Shown: positions 47,847 through 57,332, numbered from the stretch's first letter. The stretch: DNA of 64,000 bases from Mesobacillus subterraneus (GCF_023715485.1 NZ_JAMBOF010000012.1:52256-116255), one strand, 5' to 3'. The notes: generated by a model not told the origin, from the letters alone. Made by a program: numbers and translations.

Positions 47847-47954
47847 GACGTTTCCCCCCTATATTATAATTAATATGTATTACGGTAAGGAGGGGGAAAA
47901 GTTTCAATAATTTGGAATATTCCTAACAAAAGCGATTTTCCATTAAGAAAAACC

Positions 47955-48416
47955 TTAAAAACAAAGCTCCATTGGTTCCTTACAATGCGTGTATCCGTTA
48001 CGCCCATAAAACTCTATACTTGTCTCGCTTGGCCAGACTATGATGAATTCATAGTTCATTTTTTTTGCCCAATCATTTACTGTCGTAAGCAGTTTGCTGC
48101 CCAGCCCTATGCCCCTGTATTCTGGTAATGTGTAAACATTTGTCATATAAGCAAAAGGGTTTGTCACCCTGCCAGGACGAGGAACCTTGTTAATTAATTC
48201 AATAAAAATGTGTGAAACCACTTTGCCATTTTCTTCAGCAACCCAAATCTTCCACTGGCTGCCTTCGAGTGCATTCTTCAGAAACACTCTGCATTCTTCT
48301 TCAAATGAACTATACTCAATTCCTACTCCCATTTCAGGATAGTCCTCAAGTGTGAAATTCCATCTCATTTTAATTAACTGATCGATATCCTTTTCCTGGG
48401 CCAATCGAATTTCCAC
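47955..48416 (-). CDS. GNAT family N-acetyltransferase
   Basis: 153 residues from a GTG at 48416 (AAGGAGGGAATGTA upstream); the frame continues to 48503 without a better site. Motif A: VYTLPEYRGIGLGSKLLTTV near residues 93-112, then IIVWPSETSIEFYGRNGYTH. Substrate unknown. Confidence 0.88.
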   Translation of the reverse strand: MEIRLAQEKDIDQLIKMRWNFTLEDYPEMGVGIEYSSFEEECRVFLKNALEGSQWKIWVAEENGKVVSHIFIELINKVPRPGRVTNPFAYMTNVYTLPEYRGIGLGSKLLTTVNDWAKKMNYEFIIVWPSETSIEFYGRNGYTHCKEPMELCF

Positions 48417-48537
48417 TACATTCCCTCCTTGAATAAACAATAAATTGCTCTGCACCAAAACGGCTAAGTGTCTTTTTATACGAAATATATGAATTTCACT
48501 CATATTCTTTGAGTCATTTAAACCCTAATTCCAAACA

Positions 48538-48873
48538 TCACCTTAATTCTTTTAGTAAATACTTAATAGCAATTAAAATAACGTAAACACCAAGAACAGC
48601 TATTACAAACTGCAGAACATAATTCCCTAATAGTAAAGTTGTTGGAGTCTCTTGTGGACTTAGTAAACCTAAATGAAACGGATAGGCATCATCCATTGGT
48701 GTCAAGGAGGTATGCTGTTCGATGATCGGCAAAGGAAATCCAATCCTATGCTTCGTTAAAGCATATTCAGCAGTTACTCTGACGGAATCGAAAACAGGTG
48801 TGATCGATACACATATCCAGCCTATAAAAATAGAAGCCAATAATAATCGGTGGCGAAGAATTCTGCTTACCAT
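48538..48873 (-). CDS. Two-helix membrane protein
   Basis: 111 residues; helices near both ends (LLLASIFIGWICVSITPVF and VLQFVIAVLGVYVILIAI), with a polar middle containing PLPIIEQHTSLTPMDDAYPF. No family recognised. ATG 48873 lies 1 nt after the stop of the DUF4253 gene, so the two are co-transcribed. Confidence 0.6.
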   Translation of the reverse strand: MVSRILRHRLLLASIFIGWICVSITPVFDSVRVTAEYALTKHRIGFPLPIIEQHTSLTPMDDAYPFHLGLLSPQETPTTLLLGNYVLQFVIAVLGVYVILIAIKYLLKELR

Positions 48874-48874
48874 A

Positions 48875-49492
48875 TCAGTCCCACCAGAGATATAATTTTT
48901 TTGTTTCTTTCATATCCTCAATTAAACCATCGATACTGCCAGAGCCCTGATCAACAATGTCAGGACAGAATTTATAGATTTCGTCCGCAAAAGCTTTTAG
49001 TTCCTTGTTTTCAGGAAACACTTTAAATTTAGCTTCCACCCAGTCATAATCCGCCCCGATAATCGTGAATGGATACCGCTGATGCCACACCCTGAGCTTA
49101 GCGATAACTTCCTCATTGCTAATGTCGTAATTGTCACCATTTGTCTGCCGGATTTTTAATATATCAAACTGATCAATTCCTTTTATAACCCCTATTTCTT
49201 CATAGTCATGATTACAAATAAAAGCTTGATACCCGATTCGTTTGAACTCCGCATTCAGTTTTGCGACCATTTCTTCCGCTTCACCTTCATTTGTCTTAAA
49301 AGATATTCCAACCGTTTTAACTGAGTCATCCGTATACAAATCTTGATGATTTAAAGGCTGCAACGGTGAATTGGTATGCATTCTAATAATTGAAATTACT
49401 TCTTCAGAAAAACCTAACTCAATCCTTGCTTTTTCAATATTTTCTTGTGGAACTTGGTTCTTGCCAAGTCCAAAAAGCTTTTTCCAATTCAT
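48875..49492 (-). CDS. DUF4253 family protein
   Basis: 205 residues. The C-terminal half carries the family pattern: IAKLRVWHQRYPFTIIGADY, then DWVEAKFKVFP and YKFCPDIVDQG, ending YLWWD. The N-terminus is a second soluble subdomain. Function unknown; the family is common in Bacilli near toxin-immunity and accessory genes. First gene of a two-gene operon with 48538. Confidence 0.8.
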   Translation of the reverse strand: MNWKKLFGLGKNQVPQENIEKARIELGFSEEVISIIRMHTNSPLQPLNHQDLYTDDSVKTVGISFKTNEGEAEEMVAKLNAEFKRIGYQAFICNHDYEEIGVIKGIDQFDILKIRQTNGDNYDISNEEVIAKLRVWHQRYPFTIIGADYDWVEAKFKVFPENKELKAFADEIYKFCPDIVDQGSGSIDGLIEDMKETKKLYLWWD

Positions 49493-49669
49493 TTAATGAT
49501 CACCTGCTAAATTGTATTCTTATGATTTACTATAATGGTTACCCATCCATACAGTAAGGAATTTCCTAAACAGGACTCGTCATGTTTAAAAATAATATAC
49601 TCTTGCTAATAGCTATACCTTCCCCGAATATATTAGCGGTAAATATGGTTACTTATTTTAGATACATCC

Positions 49670-50311
49670 TTAATCATAATTTTGCACTGAAGCGAAAAGC
49701 CGCTCCCCCACCAACTCCTGCCATGATATGACTAAGTCTGTATTCTCAGCAGGCTTTACCGTTTCAAGATAAAAATCTTCCGCTTTCCAGTATCTCTTTT
49801 TGAACTTTTCGATGTTGCTTTGAGTTTTGGCACTTTCCCTGGAAAACCTTACATCTCTTGGACAATCCAAGAAAACGGTAAAATCAAAATAATTTTTCCA
49901 TTCCTCTCGCATCAGGAACACACCTTCTACTATGAGAACCTTCTTTCCTGTTAAATGTAAGACTCTTGATGTTTGTTCATCCAACTCATCGTCATAAAAT
50001 GGCAGCTCAATTTGATCTGCGGAAAGAAGCTTTCCAAATAGATGTACCTTCAGCCACTCCACATCCCATTGGAAGTAATAATACTCACACCATTCCTCCT
50101 GGCCAGTATTATATCTTTTGGCGCGTTCAACAATATGATCGTCTATATGTATGACATGAAAAGGAATTCCCAAATCCTTCAGGTTAGAAGCGACTCTTTT
50201 TACAAAGGATGTTTTCCCGGACCTGCTCAGCCCATCTATCCCTAAAATGAAGCGTTGATCCTGCTGATCTGCCGTTAAGATTTCTGTAAATATTTTTTCA
50301 ACAACATTCAA
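49670..50311 (-). CDS. Uridine kinase-like P-loop kinase
   Basis: 213 residues from a TTG at 50311 (GAGGT 7 nt upstream). Walker A variant GIDGLSRSGKTSFVKR near residues 24-39, the acceptor-binding IHIDDHIVERAKRYNTG, and the Walker B-like VLIVEGVFLM. It belongs to the uridine kinase/phosphoribulokinase group; substrate unknown. Confidence 0.82.
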   Translation of the reverse strand: MNVVEKIFTEILTADQQDQRFILGIDGLSRSGKTSFVKRVASNLKDLGIPFHVIHIDDHIVERAKRYNTGQEEWCEYYYFQWDVEWLKVHLFGKLLSADQIELPFYDDELDEQTSRVLHLTGKKVLIVEGVFLMREEWKNYFDFTVFLDCPRDVRFSRESAKTQSNIEKFKKRYWKAEDFYLETVKPAENTDLVISWQELVGERLFASVQNYD

Positions 50312-50418
50312 TTTGGCAACCTCACTTTTTAAATGATGAAAACTACAATAAATTATTCGCTATGTCAACAACTATTTCCTTTTTTAGACAAAAAATAACC
50401 ACCTATAAAAAGGCGGCA

Positions 50419-50856
50419 TCATTTAAATTGAACATTAAATTGTAATCGCTCTGCTTCCTGGATACTTTCTTTCAACCAGATTGGAGATTTGGGATGGTCG
50501 TAGATTTCATCTGTGGTCATCCAATATATAGCTTCGACTTCATCAGAACTTTTAACAAATGGTTCTCCTGTCTCTATTTCGCAAAAAAACACAAGATCAA
50601 GGACTTCCTTTCCATCTTTAAGCAGAAATGAAGTATTCCTTATATATTGAACATCATCTTTTATCGTGATGCCCACTTCCTCAGATAACTCTCTCTTCAA
50701 TGTACGTTCAAGCAATTTTTTCGAGAAACCTTCATTCTCAACCGTTCCGCCTACAAGAGAAAGCATTCCCCCAGCGTGTTCCTCTTTTGAACTCCTTTCA
50801 ATGACCAGCCACTTTCCATCTCTATATACAGCACCTTCAACGTTTAAAATGAACAT
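50419..50856 (-). CDS. Nudix hydrolase, divergent
   Basis: 145 residues. Nudix box VGGTVENEGFSKKLLERTLK, completed by RELSEEVGI, lies near residues 35-63 with a slightly longer first spacer than in the consensus. N-terminal VEGAVYRDGKWLVIER. ATG 50856 follows AAAGGAG. Fifth Nudix gene of the window, and the only one in the right half. Confidence 0.85.
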   Translation of the reverse strand: MFILNVEGAVYRDGKWLVIERSSKEEHAGGMLSLVGGTVENEGFSKKLLERTLKRELSEEVGITIKDDVQYIRNTSFLLKDGKEVLDLVFFCEIETGEPFVKSSDEVEAIYWMTTDEIYDHPKSPIWLKESIQEAERLQFNVQFK

Positions 50857-51120
50857 TTACAAACTCCTTTCAATTGCTCTCATTAAATTTTATAACCATT
50901 TGGCTAATCCCATCTTTAAGCCAAAAGTCCTGTAACTTTTTCAGGAGTTTACAGGAAGGCAATTTTTCCAAAAAGTTACACTTAGTTTTTACTAATTTTA
51001 ATATACTGAAAATTCGATAAATTTACACATGCTTTTCTCCTTTTAATACTTGTATAATAGTAATACACCAAGAGTTACCTAAGGTCCAACAAAATCTAGA
51101 CTTTAGGAGAGTGAGGAAGA

Positions 51121-51450
51121 ATGTTAGAAAACATTATGTTCGCAATGTTGATTGGCGGATTTGTCGGACTGACCGGGCATGTGAGAAAAAGAGGAAAGAT
51201 CATCATGCCGAGAAGGACAAAAAAGTTCATTTACCTTGGTTTCTTCGAAGAAATTTTTACCGGGTCCCTGGCTGCAGCATTGCTGGTGGTTTCATCAGAA
51301 GCTGATTCGCTGCTAAGAGTATTTTTAATGTCCATCATGGCTGGATTTGGAGGGGATGCCTTACTGAGAGGACTGGAATTATTCAAAATAAGTAACAGTA
51401 ACCCGGGCGGGGAGGATATCGGCAGTGAAAAAACCAATACCTCAGCCTGA
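51121..51450 (+). CDS. DUF4257 family membrane protein
   Basis: 109 residues; ATG 51121 with GGAGAGTGAGGA upstream. Features: FAMLIGGFVGLTGHVRKRGK, FIYLGFFEEIFTGSLAAALL, and LMSIMAGFGGDALLRGLELF, three membrane-associated helices with a basic loop, as in DUF4257 proteins. Function unknown. Confidence 0.8.
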   Translation: MLENIMFAMLIGGFVGLTGHVRKRGKIIMPRRTKKFIYLGFFEEIFTGSLAAALLVVSSEADSLLRVFLMSIMAGFGGDALLRGLELFKISNSNPGGEDIGSEKTNTSA

Positions 51451-51779
51451 TAGAAAGAAGTTTGCTAACGCCATTGGTCAAGCAGCTTCCAGAGTGCTTG
51501 TTTTTTTTTGGTAAAAACGAACTTGGGAAAATTATTATCCTCATCCAATTGCTCTTCAATTTCCGTAGTGACCCGCAATCGTCACAATGGCTGACAAATG
51601 ACCCTCATACCTCCTACTCAACTTCTATTTCTTCATCCTTCAAATCCATAAAACCCAATCAGCTCTCCACACCAAATTTCATTAATTAGCTATATTTCCC
51701 ATGATCATGTTTCACTTTTTCATACATTGGTCAAAATCATTTAGGAAAAACTATCTAAAAAAAACTGAGGAGAAACATA
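51451..51779. other. Intergenic stretch with a terminator
   Basis: 329 bp without a supported gene; a 75-codon plus-strand frame (51462-51689) has no ribosome binding site. A hairpin CAAGCA / TGCTTG followed by nine T at about 51479-51509 is a terminator for the DUF4257 gene. The rest is AT-rich. Confidence 0.55.
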
Positions 51780-52301
51780 ATGGACCTAAGACTGTTCCGT
51801 CTGATCAACAATTTATCCGGACGTTATTCTCCAATGGATAGATTGATGATTTTGATTTCAAATCGAATACGTTATGCCTATATCCTGATATTAGTGATCA
51901 TGCTGTTTAAAAATCGTTCTAACAAAAGGATTGCAATTGAAACAGGCAGTTCCGTTTTCCTGAGCTTCATTGCCCATTTTTTAATAAAACTGTTTTATTA
52001 CAAACCGCGTCCGTTCAAGAAAAGAAGAGTCGGAATCCTTATTCCTTCAAAACTTGATTCGACGTTTCCTAGTAAACATACCCTGATTGCCTTTGCTGCT
52101 TCCACATCAATTATTTTCTTTAACCGGAGCTTAGGTTCCCTGATGCTTTGGATGTCTGCGGTTACCGGATTTTCTCGAATCTGGGTTGGCCATCATTATC
52201 CATCCGACATCATCGGAAGCGCAATGCTTGGTTCTCTATTAAGTGTGGCAACTCGATTAATCTCATTTAAACAATCTGGAAACAAGCCCGAACCTGGGTA
52301 A
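51780..52301 (+). CDS. PAP2 family phosphatase, undecaprenyl-diphosphatase type
   Basis: 173 residues, five or six membrane helices. Phosphatase signature: KLFYYKPRP, FPSKHT (usual PSGH, here Lys in place of Gly) and SRIWVGHHYPSD. Related to BcrC, which recycles undecaprenyl pyrophosphate for cell-wall synthesis and confers bacitracin tolerance; other lipid phosphates are possible. ATG 51780 follows GAGGAG. Confidence 0.85.
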   Translation: MDLRLFRLINNLSGRYSPMDRLMILISNRIRYAYILILVIMLFKNRSNKRIAIETGSSVFLSFIAHFLIKLFYYKPRPFKKRRVGILIPSKLDSTFPSKHTLIAFAASTSIIFFNRSLGSLMLWMSAVTGFSRIWVGHHYPSDIIGSAMLGSLLSVATRLISFKQSGNKPEPG

Positions 52302-52305
52302 CCCT

Positions 52306-52902
52306 TTACCGACAGGCGAGACGCATACTCTCCGTTACTTCTCGCCTGCGATTTTTCAAAAATATATCTTCAATAGGCAAGACGATATACCATGGTGCCT
52401 TGCAATGTTCACTTAAAACTGGTCTGTCATATACTAAGTCAATTGCCAGGCGGTTGTTCTCCGTTGATGGTTCTACTGAACTTGCCAGTTCCAGATAGAT
52501 CTTGTTCATGCTGTCATCATCAAATACCCGTTCAACTGCAATCTTGCCGGCGATTCCATCCCACCATGCATGAAATGCCTTAGAGCTCTCTATGTATCCA
52601 TGGTTGGCTTGCCCTTCAAACAATTTTAAAAACAAAAGCTTCTGTTCCTCCAAAATCCCATTATGGTCAAACCTGCGATCCAAACTTCTTTGGATCATTT
52701 CTTCCCACACTTCTTTAAAAGCTCGGTTGAAATTTTCCTCATCGAGTAGTCCCCATTGGCTGCTATCTAAATAAGGAAACAATAGCTGCCCATTCCGATG
52801 ACCAGTTTGGTTTAAAAAGACATTCTGAAGGAAGATTAGATAATTCAAAGAATAGGGAGCATTCACTTCAAGCTCAAAAGGGTGTTCCTGTCCAGCCTGC
52901 AT
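52306..52902 (-). CDS. Hypothetical protein
   Basis: 198 residues from ATG 52902 (AAGGAAGTGAAG upstream); the frame extends to 52971. Soluble and helical. Stretches such as LNYLIFLQNVFLNQ, DEENFNRAFKEVWEEMIQRS and HAWWDGIAGKIAVERVF are visible, but no family is recognised. The last codons overlap the PAP2 terminator hairpin. Confidence 0.55.
   Translation of the reverse strand: MQAGQEHPFELEVNAPYSLNYLIFLQNVFLNQTGHRNGQLLFPYLDSSQWGLLDEENFNRAFKEVWEEMIQRSLDRRFDHNGILEEQKLLFLKLFEGQANHGYIESSKAFHAWWDGIAGKIAVERVFDDDSMNKIYLELASSVEPSTENNRLAIDLVYDRPVLSEHCKAPWYIVLPIEDIFLKNRRREVTESMRLACR
52313..52356 (+). terminator. Terminator after the PAP2 gene
   Basis: 9-bp stem CAGGCGAGA / TCTCGCCTG with a long loop, followed by CGATTTTTC. 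It lies inside the 3' end of the convergent gene at 52306. Confidence 0.7.
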
Positions 52903-53083
52903 GTCTTCACTTCCTTTAGATATATAGATTTGATGGCGCTCTTTCCTAAAATTTGTAGCCTTCACAGCCAAAAAGTTTACGAATTTTACTGCAAGCCTTG
53001 TTCAGAAAATATTACTTGTTGGAATCGATTTTTCCCATTTGGATTTGTTTTATTCCCCGTTGGTACACCCACGTTCAGGAGTC

Positions 53084-53605
53084 TTACTCAATCCAGAACC
53101 TCTTTACTACATGGCCATTTTCCTCTGTAAAACTGACATCCTCTTTGCCGCCATTTTTAAGAATGGTCCGCTCTGATGCGATATTATCTGCATCACATAC
53201 GACAAGTACCTTCTCGATTCCTAATTCCTTAGTTTTTCCCAATGAAAATGCGAGAATTTTCGTCGCATAGCCCTTCCGTCTTTCACTTGGCCGGATACCA
53301 TAGCCGATATGCCCCCCACAGTTAAACAGCCTATCAGTGAGCGAATGTCTTATATTCACTGCTCCTAACACCCTGTTGCTTTCATTAACGAGCCAGTAAG
53401 TGGAATCACGAACCCAGCCTTCCGGAAGATTGATACCTTTTTCATTGTTGAGCAAAAATTGGACCATCCCCTGAAAGTCAGTTGGATCCTTTTCGATTAC
53501 CCACGGAATCATATCCTCTCCACTTGCTTTCCATTCCTGGTAAAAATCTAAATATTCCTTTTCTAAACTAACATTTGGCTTTACTAACAACACTTTCTCT
53601 TCCAT
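53084..53605 (-). CDS. GNAT family N-acetyltransferase
   Basis: 173 residues from ATG 53605 (GAGGAG 8 nt upstream). Motif A: GYGIRPSERRKGYATKILAF near residues 93-112, preceded by VNIRHSLTD; later NIASERTILKNGG. Close to the large YjgM/RimJ-type group. Substrate unknown. Confidence 0.88.
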   Translation of the reverse strand: MEEKVLLVKPNVSLEKEYLDFYQEWKASGEDMIPWVIEKDPTDFQGMVQFLLNNEKGINLPEGWVRDSTYWLVNESNRVLGAVNIRHSLTDRLFNCGGHIGYGIRPSERRKGYATKILAFSLGKTKELGIEKVLVVCDADNIASERTILKNGGKEDVSFTEENGHVVKRFWIE

Positions 53606-53651
53606 TCTCATATCTCCTCAAAAACATGAAGGGTTTAAAATCCCCCTCATT

Positions 53652-53912
53652 TTATTTCGATTTTAAAAATCTCCTGCCAATAACAGTAATAGTCATTAAT
53701 AGTGTAATCGCACTCGTAACAAAAAATCCAATCGCATAGGAAGGGATACTCGCTTCTGGGACTCGATCGTTGATTTCAAAGCCCAAAAAGTGAACTCCGA
53801 TCCCATCGCCATCAACATTGGTACCAAGTGACCATAATTCAACACCCTCTTTAGCAAGCAAAGCTGTAAGTAAAATTAACAAAATCGAAACTATCCCTTT
53901 AATCGAGTTCAT
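53652..53912 (-). CDS. Small two-helix membrane protein
   Basis: 86 residues; helices IVSILLILLTALLAKEGV and YAIGFFVTSAITLLMTITVI flank a polar loop (DGDGIGVHFLGFEINDRVPE). The stop lies 40 nt before the acetyltransferase start. No family recognised. Confidence 0.6.
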   Translation of the reverse strand: MNSIKGIVSILLILLTALLAKEGVELWSLGTNVDGDGIGVHFLGFEINDRVPEASIPSYAIGFFVTSAITLLMTITVIGRRFLKSK

Positions 53913-53935
53913 AATATTTCAGCTCCTTGATTATT

Positions 53936-54853
53936 TTACATCCACCATTTCCCTTGAGGAATCATAACAGTTTCCAATTCTAATTTTTCATTGAACCATT
54001 TTCTCATCAACGTTTTCTTTACTAAATATTCAGATGCGGAATGCGAAACGCCTATAAGTGACATGTTTGTTTCGGGGACATAGTCCATCATTTGCTGGAA
54101 TTTTTTCTTGCCGTAGTCGTTATCAATATGGCAATGGATTTCGCCGGTGATATAGGCTTGCGCTCCTCTTTTTTCTGCTTCCCTCATCCAATCTACCTTG
54201 TCACCGCATCCTGCCACAATCGCAATTTTCGAAATGCGATCGTGCTTCTTGCCTTCAAAATCGACATATGGAATCTCAAATAATTTCTCAAGCTTTGAAA
54301 CTAACTCTACAGTGCTGGTTTCTTCTATCTCACAAATAAAAACCAGGTCAATTCCTTTGTACTCTGGCAAGAAACCGTCAACTTTTTCAGCACCCAATGC
54401 ATGCTGTATTGCCACACTAGTTCCCAATTCACGATGGAAATCCAGCGGTTCATGGACTGTATAAACGGAAAGTTTTTTGTCTCTGATTCTATTTATATAT
54501 TCTGTTTTAATAGGAACAAATCCCTTTCCCCAGTCTCCATTGGGGTCGCCGCATTCCATCAGCAAAGGATGGTGCATAAAAAGAAGATCCCCCTCCATGC
54601 TATTTTCGATAAAATGCTCAAGCACCTCGTCTGTTGGAAACACAGCCAAGAATACTTTGCTAACCTCCGGCGCTCCTTTTAACATCAGCCCATTGAAAAG
54701 TTCTGTAAATTCCTTTTCAAAGGCCTCCTTCCAGTTAAATCCCGTTTCCTCATATGCAGCTGGAAGAAATCTGCTAAACCCTGGATCCTTTCCAAACTCT
54801 TCGATTTCAAAAACTTGATTTAATTCACTCACAATGTGTACAAGCTTCAACAT
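53936..54853 (-). CDS. Nif3-like dinuclear metal-centre protein
   Basis: 305 residues from ATG 54853 (GGAG 5 nt upstream), although the frame extends to 54922. The Nif3 family binds two metals through His and Glu: MHHPLLMECG near the N-terminus and HCHIDNDYGKKKFQ, SLIGVSHSASE in the C-terminal half. Length fits the short bacterial form. Suspected roles in GTP cyclohydrolase-type or nucleic-acid chemistry are not established. Followed 23 nt later by the small membrane protein gene. Confidence 0.83.
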   Translation of the reverse strand: MLKLVHIVSELNQVFEIEEFGKDPGFSRFLPAAYEETGFNWKEAFEKEFTELFNGLMLKGAPEVSKVFLAVFPTDEVLEHFIENSMEGDLLFMHHPLLMECGDPNGDWGKGFVPIKTEYINRIRDKKLSVYTVHEPLDFHRELGTSVAIQHALGAEKVDGFLPEYKGIDLVFICEIEETSTVELVSKLEKLFEIPYVDFEGKKHDRISKIAIVAGCGDKVDWMREAEKRGAQAYITGEIHCHIDNDYGKKKFQQMMDYVPETNMSLIGVSHSASEYLVKKTLMRKWFNEKLELETVMIPQGKWWM

Positions 54854-55022
54854 CACCACTCCATCCATGTGTAGACTCTTTCTCATTTCCCACGTTAATA
54901 CAGGATTCTCAATTAGCATCAAGGTACAACTTAAAGCGTTCCATTTAATAAAAACAAGAACATTGGAAACGAATATACATTTACATTTTTAAAATATTAA
55001 TATAATATTTATAAATATTTTC

Positions 55023-55200
55023 CGCTTAATCTTTCCGAAGAACGGGGGAACCAATTGGCGTCTTTTCGCCTGGGGTGAATTCAACGTGAAAGGGCTTTGC
55101 GTTTCCGGGTCCTAACCCGACAGCTAACCTCGTAAGCGACCAAAGGGAACAGAAGATCAAAATCTCTGTGGTAAATGACACCCAATGTGTCTTTTTTTTA
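55023..55200 (+). promoter_or_regulatory. Cyclic di-AMP riboswitch (ydaO/yuaA type)
   Basis: P1 arms CGCTTA / TAAGCG (55024-55138). Conserved core: CCGAAGAACGGGGGAACCAA, GCCTGGGGTGAAT, AGGGCTTTGC, CCGGGTCCTAACCCGACAGC and TAACCTCGTAAGCG. A terminator follows (GACAC / GTGTC with eight T, 55177-55199). Ligand binding to ydaO aptamers turns expression off, so high c-di-AMP should lower symporter synthesis. Confidence 0.93.
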
Positions 55201-55274
55201 AGGAGAAAAACAATCTTGTATCCCTTGCCAAATGCTATTACAGCATAGAATTTACAGAAGGTGAGGAAATCTTG

Positions 55275-56531
55275 ATGAAGAGAATCAGTTTGGCAGGACA
55301 AATCTTTATTGGCCTGATCGTCGGAATCATTGTAGGTGCAGTGTTTTTTGGAAACCCAGCAGTTGCCACCTACCTTCAGCCGATTGGAGATATTTTTCTC
55401 CGTTTAATTAAAATGATCGTCGTACCAATCGTTGTTGCAAGTATCATTGTTGCCGTTGCAGGTGTCGGCGACATCAAACAGTTAGGTAAAATCGGCGGAA
55501 AGACGCTCTTGTATTTTGAAATTATCACGACCATGGCCATCATTGTAGGTATAGTCGCAGCAAATTTATTCCAGCCAGGTGCTGGGGTGAATATGAACGA
55601 GCTCGACAAAACAGATATTGCCAGTTATGTAGATACAGCCGAAACACAAGAAACAAAGTCTATGATCACGACATTGGTAGAAATCGTTCCAACCAATCCA
55701 ATAGCCGCCTTTGCAGAAGGCGATATGCTTGCGATCATCTTCTTTTCCCTTGTATTTGGTTTAGGGATTTCAGCCATCGGTGAAAAAGGAAAACCAGTTA
55801 TAGCCTTTTTCCAGGGAACTGCTGACGCAATGTTTTATGCAACCAACCAAATCATGAAATTCGCACCATTCGGCGTATTTGCACTGATTGGTGTAACTGT
55901 TTCCAAATTTGGTCTTGCATCACTGATCCCGCTTGGCAAATTAGTCCTTACCGTTTATGGAACAATGGCTTTCTTCGTAATTGTCGTATTAGGCTTAGTT
56001 GCTAAAATGGCAGGTTACAATATCTTCAAATTGATTGTCACACTGAAAGATGAATTAATTTTAGCATTCTCGACGGCTAGCTCCGAGACAGTTTTGCCAA
56101 GAATCATGGATAAAATGGAGAAAGAAGGAGCACCAAAACACATCACTTCTTTCGTGATACCGACAGGCTACTCCTTTAACCTTGATGGTTCAACGCTTTA
56201 TCAAGCGCTCGCAGCCATTTTTATCGCACAGATGTACGGAATCGACATGAGCATTTCTGAACAGGTTTCACTTATGCTGGTGTTGATGGTTACTTCTAAA
56301 GGCATAGCCGGAGTTCCGGGTGTCTCATTCGTGGTTCTCCTGGCGACATTGGGTACAGTAGGATTGCCTGTTGAGGGTTTAGCCTTCATTGCTGGTATTG
56401 ACAGAATCCTTGATATGGGACGCACTGCTGTAAATGTAGTCGGGAACTCCCTGGCAGCCATTGTAATCGCTAAATGGGAAGGCGTCTTCAAACCTGGAAA
56501 GCAATCCGCTGCTATAAATAAAGCTTCTTAA
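55275..56531 (+). CDS. Dicarboxylate/amino-acid:cation symporter (GltT/GltP family)
   Basis: 418 residues of the DAACS family. Signature regions: helical hairpin FSTASSETVLPRIMDKMEKE near residue 270-290, NLDGSTLYQALAAIFIAQMY, and VPGVSFVVLLATLG. It imports glutamate, aspartate or dicarboxylates with Na+ or H+. ATG 55275 is chosen over a longer frame from 55185, which would begin inside the riboswitch; GAAGGTGAGGAA precedes it. Sole gene of the c-di-AMP regulated unit. Confidence 0.93.
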   Translation: MKRISLAGQIFIGLIVGIIVGAVFFGNPAVATYLQPIGDIFLRLIKMIVVPIVVASIIVAVAGVGDIKQLGKIGGKTLLYFEIITTMAIIVGIVAANLFQPGAGVNMNELDKTDIASYVDTAETQETKSMITTLVEIVPTNPIAAFAEGDMLAIIFFSLVFGLGISAIGEKGKPVIAFFQGTADAMFYATNQIMKFAPFGVFALIGVTVSKFGLASLIPLGKLVLTVYGTMAFFVIVVLGLVAKMAGYNIFKLIVTLKDELILAFSTASSETVLPRIMDKMEKEGAPKHITSFVIPTGYSFNLDGSTLYQALAAIFIAQMYGIDMSISEQVSLMLVLMVTSKGIAGVPGVSFVVLLATLGTVGLPVEGLAFIAGIDRILDMGRTAVNVVGNSLAAIVIAKWEGVFKPGKQSAAINKAS

Positions 56532-56540
56532 ATTGCATCT

Positions 56541-56577
56541 ATAGCCAACAGGATCATCTCTGTTGGCTATTTATTTT
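56541..56577 (+). terminator. Terminator after the symporter
   Basis: 9-bp stem AGCCAACAG / CTGTTGGCT with an 8-nt loop, then ATTTATTTT. Confidence 0.88.
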
Positions 56578-56684
56578 GCGCTTTTTCGTAGCCTATTTGC
56601 TCTATCATCACAAAGTGTGTAATTTTATATTGAAAAGCAGGTATCCGATAAAACATTATTATTATCCATTTTTCCCTTCTTCAG

Positions 56685-57134
56685 TTAAACTACCAGTTTA
56701 AATGCAGCCAGTTGTTCTCCCCATGGCGCAATTTCTTTTTCAACAAAACCAGCCTTCTTATATGTTTTTCTGGCCCCCTCATTTTCTGGATGATAACCAA
56801 TCATGATATAAGGGATCTGATCGGTGTTCTTGCTTCTAATCTCTTCAATAATTAATTTCACTGCAGCGGCACCGATTCCCCTTCCCTGGTATGCTTGATC
56901 TACCATCAATCGGTAAATCCAATAATTATTGTCATCCTCGTCAATGCCGTACATGGCAAATCCAATCATCCGATCGCCATCATAAATACCCGCCGCATAA
57001 AACTGGTCCAGGAATTGAACTTCTGCAATGGAATAAAGATTGGATGCCATAAAGTGTTTTTGCCCTTCTTTCAATGTTAATTCAATTGCATCCTTCCAGT
57101 TTTCCTTGGTAATTGGTTTTAATGTTAGCTCCAT
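56685..57134 (-). CDS. GNAT acetyltransferase, BltD/spermidine acetyltransferase-like
   Basis: 149 residues. Motif A: RLMVDQAYQGRGIGAAAVKL near residues 74-93; conserved flanks GFAMYGIDEDDNNYWIYRL and GYHPENEGARKTYKKAGF. The GFAMYG stretch occurs in Bacillus Blt/SpeG-type polyamine acetyltransferases, so spermidine is a candidate, not proven. ATG 57134. Confidence 0.83.
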   Translation of the reverse strand: MELTLKPITKENWKDAIELTLKEGQKHFMASNLYSIAEVQFLDQFYAAGIYDGDRMIGFAMYGIDEDDNNYWIYRLMVDQAYQGRGIGAAAVKLIIEEIRSKNTDQIPYIMIGYHPENEGARKTYKKAGFVEKEIAPWGEQLAAFKLVV

Positions 57135-57280
57135 AATACAACTCCTGTTCTTCTATAAAAATATCAATCTAAACCGAAGATATATAGGATAGTAAAACTC
57201 TAATCCACATTTACTTTTAGCTAATTTTACCATCAGGGAATAATTTCTCAACCTTATTCTAAAAAATTTCTAAAATCTGG

Positions 57281-57308
57281 TGTAACTTTCACCTATGCAA
57301 TCTGTCTA
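57281..57308 (+). promoter_or_regulatory. Candidate ECF promoter for the sigma/anti-sigma operon
   Basis: TGTAAC and TGTCTA with a 16-nt spacer, 25 nt before the start of the sigma gene, resembling Bacillus ECF promoters (-35 with AAC, -10 with GTC). Confidence 0.5.
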
Positions 57309-57332
57309 TATTTTCCGGAGAGGGGAAATGTG

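Noticed and set aside
51462..51689. Plus-strand frame of 75 codons in the gap after the DUF4257 gene
   Set aside because: No ribosome binding site, and it starts before the terminator hairpin and reads through it.
55026..55301. Minus-strand frame of 91 codons
   Set aside because: It is the reverse complement of the c-di-AMP riboswitch; the conserved RNA elements explain the sequence.
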